DNA of 64,000 nt from Micavibrio sp. (GCA_021604545.1 BQJE01000004.1:62001-126000); one strand, 5' to 3'; positions 8,511-17,426 are shown, numbered from the stretch's first letter. A program made the numbers and translations. Notes: generated by a model not told the origin, from the sequence alone.

Positions 8511-9725
8511 TTAGGAAGGACGTATGGCCGTTTGTTTGTGCATGAAGAAATCGAATCCTCCTCCACCCTTCCATTGAAGTCTATCAGCTAAGCCATAACA
8601 GTCGCCCTCAATAACTTTTTTAAGACGAGCAGTACAGTGGGAAGCCGCATGATCCCCTACCTCAATACCTATATACTGACGAGCCATTTTGTGAGCTACA
8701 GCTGCTGTCGTTCCAGAACCTAAATAAGCATCTAAGATTAAATCTCCAGGATCGCTTGCTATCTCAATAATACGGTGAAGCAAAGGTTCAGGCTTTGGCG
8801 TATCAAATAACTGATGATCTGGAAGCAATTTCATAATATGCTTCTTTGCCAAATCGTTAGTACTAACTTCATCAGCTGTCCACAAGGTTTTGGGCGTCAC
8901 TCCTCGTTTAGATTCGGATAAAAACTTCTTTAGGCGAGGAACACCATTACCCTCTTTCCCAAACCAAATATTGCCAATGGCAATTTCTTTATTCATTTTA
9001 TCTTTACTATAAGCCCAGCAACGTCCTTTAGGAGGAGAATGCTTCTTACCATTTGGCGCAACTATCTCGTAGAATTGGCTTGGAACTGCGTGCCCAGCCT
9101 GAACATTGGCTGAAACAGATTGCCATGGTCCTCTTGGGTCATTATCTGGATTTTTATACCGCGATATTACCTCTTCACCCATCGGCAATAGGTTACGAGT
9201 TTTTTTAAATTCAGAATAATTTTTAGCATAGACTAAAATATACTCGTGATCATTCGAGAGGATTTTTCTATTTTCTCGTGTAGTTCTTTGTTGCCAGACG
9301 ATTGTACTTACAAAGTTTTCTCGTCCAAAAACTTTATCTAATACTACTTTTAAGTAATGCATTTCATTGTCATCTATTGACACCCACATGCTTCCATCTT
9401 CTCTAAGAGTTCTGCGCAAACTGGTGGCACATTTTTCTAAAGCCTCAAGCCATTCAACATGGCAAAGCTTGTCGTCATAATGCGTATATCTATCCTTATT
9501 ATTATAAGGAGGGTCGATATAGACGCAGCGAACTTGTCCCTGCACCTGCAATTCCAGAGCTTCTAGTATAGCAAGATTGTCTCCTTGAATAATTTTGTTA
9601 CCGGTATTTTTGGTTCCGTATGACAGTCGCTTCATATGATGAAGCGTTCCAGGTTTTTTTTGCACTGGAATTCTAGGTTTTTTGGTAGATTGCTTTACTT
9701 TAGGTGCAAGTAATGTGTTACTCAT
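8511..9725 (-). CDS. beta-class DNA (adenine-N6 or cytosine-N4) methyltransferase
   Basis: 404-residue modification enzyme. The catalytic motif IV DPPYN is at residues 71-75, with YTHYDD after it, and the AdoMet-binding motif I LDAYLGSGTTAAV comes near residue 331. The order IV, recognition region, I defines the beta class, as in type III Mod and many type II enzymes. The recognition region is roughly residues 130-310. It transfers methyl from AdoMet to a base in its target site. It is divergent from the second methyltransferase, with about 50 bp between starts, and both lie beside the PLD nuclease. I infer that it protects one strand of an asymmetric site. Confidence 0.85.
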   Translation of the reverse strand: MSNTLLAPKVKQSTKKPRIPVQKKPGTLHHMKRLSYGTKNTGNKIIQGDNLAILEALELQVQGQVRCVYIDPPYNNKDRYTHYDDKLCHVEWLEALEKCATSLRRTLREDGSMWVSIDDNEMHYLKVVLDKVFGRENFVSTIVWQQRTTRENRKILSNDHEYILVYAKNYSEFKKTRNLLPMGEEVISRYKNPDNDPRGPWQSVSANVQAGHAVPSQFYEIVAPNGKKHSPPKGRCWAYSKDKMNKEIAIGNIWFGKEGNGVPRLKKFLSESKRGVTPKTLWTADEVSTNDLAKKHIMKLLPDHQLFDTPKPEPLLHRIIEIASDPGDLILDAYLGSGTTAAVAHKMARQYIGIEVGDHAASHCTARLKKVIEGDCYGLADRLQWKGGGGFDFFMHKQTAIRPS

Positions 9726-9777
9726 TATTATAATTCACCTTATCGTTATCGATAGTTATATAAGAAAAATACCGTCT

Positions 9778-11187
9778 ATGGGTGCTAATAGTATAGTTAT
9801 AAATACAAAAGAAAAGGCCAAAGCTAAACAGGAAGACCTTCTTCCTGGCAGCCAATTAGCTATATGGAGACCTATCCATTACCTAGGCAGCAAACTTCGG
9901 CTTGTGGATACTATACGTGAAACACTGCTCCAAATTGACCCTGCTGAAGGCCCCGTATGTGATCTTTTTGCTGGTTCTGGAACAGTCTCTTTAGCACTTT
10001 CAGAGACTAGAGATGTAACGGCTGTGGATATTCAGGAATATTCTAGAACTATATGTTCTGCGCTTCTCAACCCTTACCCGTTCGATAGTTTAAATATTTT
10101 CAATATACTAAATGATGCACAACTAAAGCACACTACTGAGCGTTTATTGTGGGCAATGGAGCCCATGATTTCACACGAAGCAAACTGCCTGAAAGCCGCA
10201 GGAAATGAAGATCCAAATCCGATATGCAATCTTATCGAGAAAGGGTGTATATATGCATTTGAAAAAAAGGGATGTGAAATAGAAGACAAAGCTCTCATTA
10301 AATCTTTAAAAGAAACAAGTAATCGTTTAGCTAAACTGGAATCAACTGAGAATATATCAACCCTTGTTTCAAGATATTTTGGGGGATTATATTTTTCCTA
10401 TACTCAGGCAGCTCAAATTGATGCTCTTTTGTATTTTATTTCTCTTGAAGGTCAAAAAAGTAAAAAAGATGTTTTATTGGCGGCCGTGTTAAGTACCGCA
10501 AGTGACCTAGTGAATACAGTTGGTAAACAGTTTGCACAGCCCATTAGACCAAGGGATAAAAGTGGAAATCCTAAAAGACATCTGATACGTCAAATTCAGA
10601 GGGATCGTAACAAAAGTAGCTTTGAACTTTTTGAAAATTGGCTCTGTCGTTATGGTTCTTTAGTTCCAACACAGAACTCACATCAAGCAGTTTGTAATGA
10701 TTACTATGATTTTTTACAAACATATAAAGGAGACTTGAGTGTTGTTTATGCAGACCCTCCATACACCAGAGATCACTACAGTCGATTTTATCATGTACTA
10801 GAAACAATTTGTCTACGAGATAACCCTGATGTTTCTTACATGCGCGTAAAGGGTCAGGATTTACTGAGCCGTGGTATATATAGAGAAAATAGACACCAGT
10901 CTCCATTCTGCATTAAATCTCAGGCTCCAGAAGCTTTCGATAAATTGTTTGCCTCAGTAAAAACGTTTGATGCTTCTCTTCTGCTCTCCTATTCACCTTA
11001 TTCTGTAGATGCACAAGGCAGACCCCGAGTTATGAAAGTTGAATCAATAGAAGAAATTGCAAAAGAGTATTTTAAATCTGTTGAAATAGTTTCTGCTGGT
11101 CGTATCTCGCACAATAAACTTAATAATGCCAGCCTTAGTAAAGAGGTGTCTTACGATGCCGAACTTTTTCTAATCTGCAGACCATAA
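9778..11187 (+). CDS. D12-class (alpha) DNA adenine-N6 methyltransferase
   Basis: The motif order is N-terminal YLGSK (residues 35-39), motif I DLFAGSGTVSLAL near 62-74, and motif IV YADPPYTRDHYSRFYH near 324. This is the alpha-class order of Dam/D12 enzymes, with the recognition region between I and IV. The frame is open back to 9682, but that overlaps the start of the divergent methyltransferase, so I chose ATG 9778 (MGANSIVIN); its ribosome site is weak. The 3' end overlaps the convergent PLD nuclease gene by 18 bp. I infer that it is the second protective methylase of the restriction-modification set. Confidence 0.85.
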   Translation: MGANSIVINTKEKAKAKQEDLLPGSQLAIWRPIHYLGSKLRLVDTIRETLLQIDPAEGPVCDLFAGSGTVSLALSETRDVTAVDIQEYSRTICSALLNPYPFDSLNIFNILNDAQLKHTTERLLWAMEPMISHEANCLKAAGNEDPNPICNLIEKGCIYAFEKKGCEIEDKALIKSLKETSNRLAKLESTENISTLVSRYFGGLYFSYTQAAQIDALLYFISLEGQKSKKDVLLAAVLSTASDLVNTVGKQFAQPIRPRDKSGNPKRHLIRQIQRDRNKSSFELFENWLCRYGSLVPTQNSHQAVCNDYYDFLQTYKGDLSVVYADPPYTRDHYSRFYHVLETICLRDNPDVSYMRVKGQDLLSRGIYRENRHQSPFCIKSQAPEAFDKLFASVKTFDASLLLSYSPYSVDAQGRPRVMKVESIEEIAKEYFKSVEIVSAGRISHNKLNNASLSKEVSYDAELFLICRP

Positions 11188-12291
11188 TGGAAACTCAGGC
11201 CACAGAGCACGGAGAGTTGAAGCCTCTACAGTAATTCGCGGAAGCTTGTTTCCAGCAGCAGGGTAATTATCGCCTAGATAACCTGATACAAGTTCATAGT
11301 TTGCATCACCCGGCATAAGTAATCGATACCAAAATGTACGAGTAGCAACCCGAAGAAATACACAGATGGGTCTCTGATCACCTGCTGGATAATCTAAGTT
11401 TGATGCAGCATCCAGTTCCAGACGATGATTATTACTTTCTACAGATACAACAGGGCGGCTTTCTTCTGCTCCTACTTTTCCATCATCGGAGACATGGTAC
11501 AAAAGTACACGCTGGTGAGAGCCAAGTCCTACACCAAAGAAATTTTCAAAATTTTCACGAGTAAAGTTAGCTTGCTTCCATCTATTCCCAGAATTGGGAA
11601 TAGTAGCTATAAGTACTTGGTCTGCTAAATCAGGTAGAAAAACATCACCTTCAGATTCAATATCCTCGACTATAGGTTCGATCTCTGCCTCGACCTGAAT
11701 CTCATCTGCACCTTCTGTAGTTTCAGTGGTTTTCTTCTTGGTCCTAATAATCTTGTTGGCTGTCGCCTGCTCTACTACTTCACCATTATCGAGTTCTTTG
11801 AGCTGTTCTTCTACATTTGATAACCAATCACTCCAGCTTTGCTCAAGATCATTTGCCTGTTCTTCACTTAAGTTTTCTACACTAAAAGCTTCCCAATTAG
11901 CTCTTAATCCACTGGTGGTAAGATTTCCTGAGCCAGTAATTAAGGTAGCGCCATCCGTATGACGAAACCAACAAACCTTAGGATGAAACAAAGAGCCCTT
12001 CTTCTCATGAAGGAATGCCCGTGCATTAAGACTGGGGTGAACACCAGTTATTTTTGAAATTGCATTCAAAGCCGTTAAATTTGTAACAGCATCAATTCCA
12101 ACAACTAAATCAAAATTTCCTGAAGCAAGAAAACTATTAAAAGTCTTATCTTCCATTAATAACCGAACCCCAGCAGCAGTGGCGAAAGCAAATGCACCTG
12201 CTCCAGATACAGCGCCATCACACGCTTCTAGAATAGCCTCATGAAGAAAGCTTGTAGATGGATCTAGTGGGTTCTGTATTATTAGGGACAT
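11170..12291 (-). CDS. PLD-family nuclease, probable type IIS restriction endonuclease
   Basis: The single HKD motif FHPKVCWFRHTDG (H103, K105, D113) is followed by TLITGSGNLTTSGL, the Hx K(x)n D(x)6 GSxxN signature of phospholipase-D-type nucleases. One motif per chain implies a dimeric active site, as in BfiI. After an acidic linker (about residues 180-215, EGADEIQVEAEIEPI) comes a beta-rich C-terminal domain starting QVLIATIPNSGNRWKQANF, probably the DNA-recognition part. With two methyltransferases alongside, the best reading is a metal-independent restriction enzyme. A stand-alone defence nuclease or repair protein cannot be excluded from sequence alone. Confidence 0.75.
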   Translation of the reverse strand: MSLIIQNPLDPSTSFLHEAILEACDGAVSGAGAFAFATAAGVRLLMEDKTFNSFLASGNFDLVVGIDAVTNLTALNAISKITGVHPSLNARAFLHEKKGSLFHPKVCWFRHTDGATLITGSGNLTTSGLRANWEAFSVENLSEEQANDLEQSWSDWLSNVEEQLKELDNGEVVEQATANKIIRTKKKTTETTEGADEIQVEAEIEPIVEDIESEGDVFLPDLADQVLIATIPNSGNRWKQANFTRENFENFFGVGLGSHQRVLLYHVSDDGKVGAEESRPVVSVESNNHRLELDAASNLDYPAGDQRPICVFLRVATRTFWYRLLMPGDANYELVSGYLGDNYPAAGNKLPRITVEASTLRALWPEFPLWSAD

Positions 12292-12420
12292 ACGTGCCTT
12301 CTTTAATAATTCTATAATCAGAGATTACAGTTAGATCAAAAAACGATCTGTATTACAAATCAAACTTAGCTAATGCGGCACAAAAGAAGATTGTGCTAAA
12401 CACATAAAAAAGGCTATCTT

Positions 12421-14034
12421 TTGAATGCTATGGCTCAACAAATACTACATATCTACACACGCGTATCGACGCAAACACAGCAAGATGAAGGGACATCTCT
12501 AGATTCACAGCAGGAACTTGGCATTAAGAAAGCCAAAGAGATGGGTTTTGAGTACCAAGTTTGGAATGAAGGTGGGGCAAGCTCAAAACACGAAGACTTT
12601 GTTAACAGACCTGTTCTACTTGAGCTTATTTCTGAAATAGATGCAGGAAATGTAGACCATTTGTGGGTTTATAATAATGATCGTTTATCACGCAATCAGA
12701 TTACGGCGCAGACGATACGTATCAAATTACAAAAAAATGCAGTTACTTTGTACACGAATAATGGTCAGTTTGATTTAAACAACCCTCAAGATAACTTTCT
12801 AAAAACCATTCTTGATGGTGTCGCTCAGCTTGATAATGCACAGCGTGCAGAAAGAACACGTCTTGGAAAACTTAGCCGCGTTAGGCAAGGTTTCTGGATG
12901 GGCGGCCCTCCACCTTTTGGCTATGAAATTAAAGATAAAAAACTCGCATTGCAGCCTGAAGAGAGCAAATGGGTTAAGCAAATATACGAATGGTATAATG
13001 CAGGAAAATCAACGGAATGGATTAAGTGCGAATTGGATAAATCCGGTGTACAAACACGTCGGAAAAAATCACTTTGGTCTTTAGGTTCGTTACAAAAAAT
13101 TTTACAAAATACACATCCGTCTGGATACTACATCTACACAGATTCAAAGACAGACGAGACTATTGAGTGCACGTGTCCGCCAATCGTAAGCAAAACACTT
13201 TGGTCTACATGTCAGGAAAAACGTAAGAAAACTCTTGCGAGAAGAGGGCAGAATAACAGAACAAAGCGCTTTTATCTTCTGCGTAATTTCTTATATTGCG
13301 GCCATTGTGGTTCACCTATGTCAGGGCGCATTAAAGAAGATAAAAACGAATATCTCTATTATTGTCCACGCAAAGAAAGAGAATGGGTCAAGTCTGCACC
13401 TAAAGAAGAAGATAAGTGGAAAAGAGGTAAGGGCTGTTTAATGACACGTTCATTGAATATCCATGCAACAGATAATCTTGTTTTAGAAGAGGTTTCGAAG
13501 ATTATTTTTGATACAAAACGACTTAGAGAACGACTTAGGGAGCGATCTAAAAAACAGCAAGAGAATTTAGGAAATGAAGATGGAGCTACAGAGCTTCAAA
13601 AGCTGAAAAACAAACAAAAACGTTTTACAAAGGAATTGTCCAATCTCATTGAGAATATAGCAAATGTGGAAGCTGCTAAAATAATGGGTAAGCAGGATAC
13701 GAGAATTGCTGATAAAATTCTGGCAAACTTAAGCTCTGAACTTCATGAAACAGACTCTCAGATTGAGCAATGTAAAGTGCGTATTCAGGAGCTGCAAAGT
13801 GTAACCAATATAATGGAAAACACCCGCCCAGTTAGTTATAATCTACAAAGAATAGAGGTGCCGGTAAAAAAACAAGAATTACAACTACACCTTAAAGACA
13901 CAATCGATCGAATTGATGTTTCTTATGATAAAGATAAATCAGAACATGAATTAATCATTCGTTTTAAATTACCACTGGTTGATGGTAAAAAAGACCTAAC
14001 ACTAAACGTAAAAAAAAACAGAAAGGCCGCATAA
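12421..14034 (+). CDS. large serine recombinase/integrase
   Basis: The N-terminal resolvase domain carries IYTRVSTQTQQ (nucleophile Ser16) and WVYNNDRLSRN. The Recombinase domain is around residues 155-260 (GFWMGGPPPFGYEI, GSLQKILQNTHPSGYYIY). A zinc ribbon follows (YCGHCGSPMSGRI, then YYCPRKER and KGCLM), then a long coiled coil (about residues 375-465) and a short C-terminal region. All parts of an active large serine integrase are present. It catalyses attP x attB exchange with short core homology, consistent with the 12-bp flanking repeats. A TTG start with AAGG 8 nt upstream is used here; ATG 12430 is the alternative. It lies 42 bp from the attR core. Confidence 0.92.
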   Translation: MNAMAQQILHIYTRVSTQTQQDEGTSLDSQQELGIKKAKEMGFEYQVWNEGGASSKHEDFVNRPVLLELISEIDAGNVDHLWVYNNDRLSRNQITAQTIRIKLQKNAVTLYTNNGQFDLNNPQDNFLKTILDGVAQLDNAQRAERTRLGKLSRVRQGFWMGGPPPFGYEIKDKKLALQPEESKWVKQIYEWYNAGKSTEWIKCELDKSGVQTRRKKSLWSLGSLQKILQNTHPSGYYIYTDSKTDETIECTCPPIVSKTLWSTCQEKRKKTLARRGQNNRTKRFYLLRNFLYCGHCGSPMSGRIKEDKNEYLYYCPRKEREWVKSAPKEEDKWKRGKGCLMTRSLNIHATDNLVLEEVSKIIFDTKRLRERLRERSKKQQENLGNEDGATELQKLKNKQKRFTKELSNLIENIANVEAAKIMGKQDTRIADKILANLSSELHETDSQIEQCKVRIQELQSVTNIMENTRPVSYNLQRIEVPVKKQELQLHLKDTIDRIDVSYDKDKSEHELIIRFKLPLVDGKKDLTLNVKKNRKAA

Positions 14035-14076
14035 ATGGCACTGATACAGGTTACCCCCTTTCTAAACAACAATATG

Positions 14077-14088
14077 ACGGTCGAGTAG
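14077..14088 (+). repeat. attR core, right direct repeat
   Basis: ACGGTCGAGTAG, identical to the end of glmS at 8068-8079. The following host gene starts 9 nt beyond it. Confidence 0.85.
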
Positions 14089-14097
14089 AATATCCTC

Positions 14098-14766
14098 ATG
14101 ATCCAAGAAAAACTCCACAAATTCTGGTGGTTATGGTTGCCGCTACTCCTCGGCGGTATACAGGCAGTGCTGGAGGTTGTTCTGCCTGTCAATATCATGA
14201 CAGAGCTTCTGAGCGAGCAGGGGCCGCATGAGCTTATTGAATTTTTCTTTATTTTTGCGGCGTTCCTGGTGGCGGTGCGCACGCTTTTGCAAATGGATAT
14301 AAAAGCCAATAAATATCTGGCGGCATGGATCGGGCTGGCGGCTGTTTGTTGTTTTTATGTGGCGGGCGAAGAGGTCAGCTGGGGTCAGCACCTTTTGATG
14401 TGGTCAACACCGGATTATTGGATGCATATCAATGACCAGCATGAAACAAATCTACACAATACGTCGTCCTGGCTGGACCAGAAGCCGCGTATATTGCTGG
14501 AGATTGGTGTTTTTGTCGGTGGTTTGCTCATTCCGTTTTTGATGCGCTTTAAACCTGCATGGGTGCCGGGAAAGTTTAGTATTATCTATCCGCCAGCTAT
14601 TCTGGGGGTTACAGCGGCTCTGGCTCTGACGGCGAAGATCATAGAAAACGTCGATAAAGCGCTGAAAGATATTGTCATCATGGAGCGCGCCAGTGAAATT
14701 ACCGAGCTGTATTTGTTTTATTTTGTGTTGCTCTATCTGGTGGTGCTACGCCGCCGTGTCCTGTAG
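14098..14766 (+). CDS. multi-pass membrane protein, function unknown
   Basis: 222 residues with about six hydrophobic segments, starting WWLWLPLLLGGIQAVLEVV and ending YLFYFVLLYLVVL. A conserved-looking polar stretch GEEVSWGQHLL, then ND-QHETNLHNTSSW, lies between segments and may be a catalytic or ligand site. I have seen GEE-SWGQ in uncharacterised membrane proteins but know no function. Before the insertion it would have been the gene directly downstream of glmS, possibly cotranscribed with it. It now lies behind the element. The 3' end overlaps the convergent prmA by 21 bp. Confidence 0.75.
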   Translation: MIQEKLHKFWWLWLPLLLGGIQAVLEVVLPVNIMTELLSEQGPHELIEFFFIFAAFLVAVRTLLQMDIKANKYLAAWIGLAAVCCFYVAGEEVSWGQHLLMWSTPDYWMHINDQHETNLHNTSSWLDQKPRILLEIGVFVGGLLIPFLMRFKPAWVPGKFSIIYPPAILGVTAALALTAKIIENVDKALKDIVIMERASEITELYLFYFVLLYLVVLRRRVL

Positions 14767-15603
14767 CACTAACGTCGACCATTCATCTAAATCGTAGCGC
14801 TGTTTTAAATTAAGGCCCAAGCCTTCATAGATTTTTAAAACGTCATCTGCCTGTTCGTTTAGCATACCGGATAAAATAACGATGCCGTTTTCGTCGAGAA
14901 CGGCTTTCAAATCGCCGGCCATATCTTTCAACGGCCCGGCAAGGATATTGGCAATAATGAGATCAAAGGGTTTTCGCTCCTGTACGCCAGGTGCTGCGAA
15001 TCCGTCCCCTTGCTCGCAGGTAATGGCGCTAGCGCCTATCTTGATGTCATTTGCGTTGCTATGGCGCGTGGTAACATGAATGGATTCTTCCTCTATATCT
15101 ACGCCCAAAACGGGCGTGAGCCAGAGTTTCCAGGCGGCGATGGCCAAAATGCCAGACCCACAACCCATATCCAGTACGTTCCATGGACACATCCCGCTAT
15201 CTTTTAAATCCTGCATCGCCAGCAGGCATCCTTTGGTTGTGCCGTGCTCACCTGAACCAAACGCAGTGGCCGCATCAATTTGCAAACCGATTTGCTTGTC
15301 CGGAATATCACTATCATAATGGGAGCCGTAAATAAAAAATCCGCCAACGGAAAAAGGCGGAAATTGCTTATAGCTTTCTTTAAGCCAGTTTTTATCGGGG
15401 ACAGATTCAATTTTCCAATCATCGTTAGAACAATCAAAGCCACGAATATTTTCCAGCTTTGCTTTAAGGCTAAGTCGCGTTGTTAATTCTGTCTGCGAGC
15501 ATTCATATTCCATGATCCAGCTTAAGATCCACGGCGCATCTTTTTTTTGATTTTCCCGCATAGCAGAATGGCTGGAGGCTATGTCGGACAAAGCCTCTCC
15601 CAA
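14746..15603 (-). CDS. prmA: ribosomal protein L11 methyltransferase
   Basis: AdoMet-dependent trimethylation of ribosomal protein L11. The catalytic domain has DAATAFGSGEHGTTKGC, motif I VLDMGCGSGILAIAA and the diagnostic IIANILAGPLKDM. The listed TTG start is the first standard codon, but the frame stays open upstream. Residues typical of the N-terminal ferredoxin-like substrate domain (LYSARLKLTKTLSEQDI) are encoded before it. True initiation may be a rare codon such as CTG at 15660, which follows AGGA by 8 nt. It lies directly downstream of the TIGR02300 gene on the same strand, probably as one operon. Confidence 0.88.
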   Translation of the reverse strand: MGEALSDIASSHSAMRENQKKDAPWILSWIMEYECSQTELTTRLSLKAKLENIRGFDCSNDDWKIESVPDKNWLKESYKQFPPFSVGGFFIYGSHYDSDIPDKQIGLQIDAATAFGSGEHGTTKGCLLAMQDLKDSGMCPWNVLDMGCGSGILAIAAWKLWLTPVLGVDIEEESIHVTTRHSNANDIKIGASAITCEQGDGFAAPGVQERKPFDLIIANILAGPLKDMAGDLKAVLDENGIVILSGMLNEQADDVLKIYEGLGLNLKQRYDLDEWSTLVLQDTAA

Positions 15604-15674
15604 AACGGCAATATCTTGTTCCGATAGGGTTTTGGTAAGTTTTAAGCGGGCTGAATACAGTTTAAAAATCCTGA

Positions 15675-16124
15675 TTAATCTTCGTCTTCATCATCTTCCA
15701 GGACGGCTTCAAGATCATCATCGTCATCATCATCATCGTCGTCATCTGCGTCTATATCATCGAGACTGTCATCATCCAGATTGATTTTGACTTTCGGGGA
15801 ATCATCATCATCGTCCAGATCCTCAACTTCCTTAATATCGTCAAGGCTGACAACTTCGGTGCCGTCATCTTCTTCTTCAATCTCTTCTTCTTCGGCTTCT
15901 TCTTTCGCTTTTTTCGCAGCAGCGGCAGCTTTCTCTTTAGCCAAAGCTTCTGCTGCCTCTTTGGCGACGGCGGCTTTTGATCGGCGTCCTTTGACCTTGG
16001 TCTCGCCTGTAAATTCTTCCTCACAGGATGGACAGTTAATGGGACGTTTATCGAAATCATAAAAATGTGTGCCGCATTCTGAACAAATGCGTTTCATTCC
16101 TTTTTTATCAGCCTTTGCCGCCAC
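15675..16124 (-). CDS. TIGR02300-type zinc-ribbon protein with acidic tail
   Basis: The N-terminal zinc ribbon has two CxxC pairs (RICSECGTHFYDFDKRP, INCPSCEEEF) at residues 12-36. After it come a basic/Ala-rich helix (residues 45-85) and an extremely acidic Asp/Glu C-terminus. This is the layout of the alphaproteobacterial family TIGR02300, whose role is unknown; nucleic-acid or ribosome association is a guess. The Asp-run coding stretch is a GAT/GAC repeat that also produces open frames on the other strand. The start has a GGAG ribosome site. It precedes prmA in the same direction. Confidence 0.85.
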   Translation of the reverse strand: MAAKADKKGMKRICSECGTHFYDFDKRPINCPSCEEEFTGETKVKGRRSKAAVAKEAAEALAKEKAAAAAKKAKEEAEEEEIEEEDDGTEVVSLDDIKEVEDLDDDDDSPKVKINLDDDSLDDIDADDDDDDDDDDDLEAVLEDDEDED

Positions 16125-16293
16125 GTCTACTCTCCTTTAAAACCGGGTAAATATCTCTAGAAGCTCTAGCTGCCCGATTTTTAATCCTCTGTCAATCTCA
16201 ATAGTGCATATATTGGTGGAAAGCCATGGACCGCTCGCCTATATCGCTATAAAGTAAGAGAGCTTTTTTCGTTCCCAAAAGGAGATTTTCTCT

Positions 16294-17421
16294 ATGCAAA
16301 CGCCTGTTGTCATTTGTGGTTTTAAACGTTCTCCGATGCATTTCGCGGGAAAAGGTGATCTGGCGGGCGTTCGTCCGGACGATATGGCTGCCGAAGTCAT
16401 TAAGGCGCTGGTTCGTGATACGGGTGTGAAACCCGAAGATATAGAGGATTTGCTGATGGGTTGTGCTTTCCCAGAGGCTGAGCAGGGCTTCAATATTGCG
16501 CGGCTTGTGGTGAATCTGGCTGATTTGCCAGTTTCTGTCGGTGGAGCGACGGTTAACCGATTCTGTGGTTCAAGTATGACGTCTATCCATATTGCTGCTG
16601 GAGCCATACAAATGGGTGCGGGCGAGGTTTTTATCGCGGCCGGCGTTGAATCGATGAGCCGCATTCCGATGGGTGGTTTTAACCCGATGCCAAACCCGGC
16701 GCTGGGAAAGACATACCCGCAGGCCTATATGTCGATGGGTGAGACGGCTGAGAATCTAGCCAAAAAATATGAAATTTCGCGGGAGGAGCAGGAAAAATTC
16801 GCTGTTTCCTCCCATCACAAGGCAGCCAAAGCTGCGGCTGATGGCATGTTTGATGATGAAATGGTGCCGATCGGTGACGTTAAAACCGATGGCACAATTC
16901 GCCCTGATTCAAATGTTGAGAAGCTGGCGACATTAAAACCCGCTTTTCTTGAAGACGGTAGTGTCACAGCGGCAACGTCCTCACCGCTTACCGATGGCAG
17001 CGCTGCGGTTCTGGTGGCTTCGGAAGAATATGCTTTGAAAAACGGTTTACCGGTTCTGGCGCGGATTAAATCTGTGGCGGTGTCGGGATGCGCCGCCGAA
17101 ATCATGGGTATTGGCCCTGTTCCCGCCACACAGAAGGCGCTGGAGCGTGCCGGGGTTAAGCTGGACGATATCGACATTATCGAGCTGAACGAAGCCTTCG
17201 CGGCGCAGGGGTTGTCTGTGCTCAAGGAACTGGGTGCTGATATCAATAAGGTCAACCTTGATGGCGGTGCCATCGCGCTCGGTCATCCGCTGGGTACCTC
17301 CGGTGCACGTATTACCGGTAAAGCGGCCAGCCTTTTAAAACGCGAGAAAAAGAAATTGGCACTGGCCACGATGTGTATCGGTGGTGGCCAGGGAATTGCG
17401 ACGATATTAGAATCGGTTTGA
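16294..17421 (+). CDS. fadA: acetyl-CoA C-acyltransferase (3-ketoacyl-CoA thiolase)
   Basis: Thiolase-family enzyme that cleaves 3-ketoacyl-CoA to acetyl-CoA and a shortened acyl-CoA. The nucleophile Cys is in NRFCGSSMTSIH near residue 91. Near the C-terminus are the NEAFAAQ motif, the His of GHPLGTSGARI, and the second Cys of TMCIGGGQG. It is slightly short for the family (375 residues) but all catalytic parts are present. AGGAG precedes the start. Only 5 nt separate it from the next gene, and the FadB/FadJ-like gene follows, so it forms a beta-oxidation operon. Biosynthetic PhaA-type use is less likely in this context. Confidence 0.9.
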   Translation: MQTPVVICGFKRSPMHFAGKGDLAGVRPDDMAAEVIKALVRDTGVKPEDIEDLLMGCAFPEAEQGFNIARLVVNLADLPVSVGGATVNRFCGSSMTSIHIAAGAIQMGAGEVFIAAGVESMSRIPMGGFNPMPNPALGKTYPQAYMSMGETAENLAKKYEISREEQEKFAVSSHHKAAKAAADGMFDDEMVPIGDVKTDGTIRPDSNVEKLATLKPAFLEDGSVTAATSSPLTDGSAAVLVASEEYALKNGLPVLARIKSVAVSGCAAEIMGIGPVPATQKALERAGVKLDDIDIIELNEAFAAQGLSVLKELGADINKVNLDGGAIALGHPLGTSGARITGKAASLLKREKKKLALATMCIGGGQGIATILESV

Positions 17422-17426
17422 TCTGA

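Larger units (their letters stand above)
8068..14088. mobile_element. serine-recombinase integrative element inserted in the 3' end of glmS
   Basis: The element is bounded by perfect 12-bp direct repeats ACGGTCGAGTAG, the last four codons of glmS, giving a 6009-bp unit. It is visibly richer in A+T than both flanks, and its genes run in mixed orientations. Contents in order: small recombinase-like protein, integrase-tail remnant, beta-class DNA methyltransferase, D12-class DNA methyltransferase, PLD-family nuclease and large serine recombinase. The recombinase sits at the right end beside attR, as is usual. Joining the flanks across one repeat places the next host gene (14098) 9 nt after the glmS stop, the likely pre-insertion arrangement. 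Confidence 0.85.

Noticed and set aside
8068..14088. Tn7-like transposon downstream of glmS
   Set aside because: No TnsA/B/C/D-like protein and no Tn7 end repeats. The 12-bp boundary repeats and the serine recombinase explain the insertion, and the target lies in the coding end rather than downstream.
15690..15900. GAT/GAC-type repeat as a regulatory or microsatellite element
   Set aside because: It is simply the codons of the acidic Asp/Glu tail of the TIGR02300 protein.
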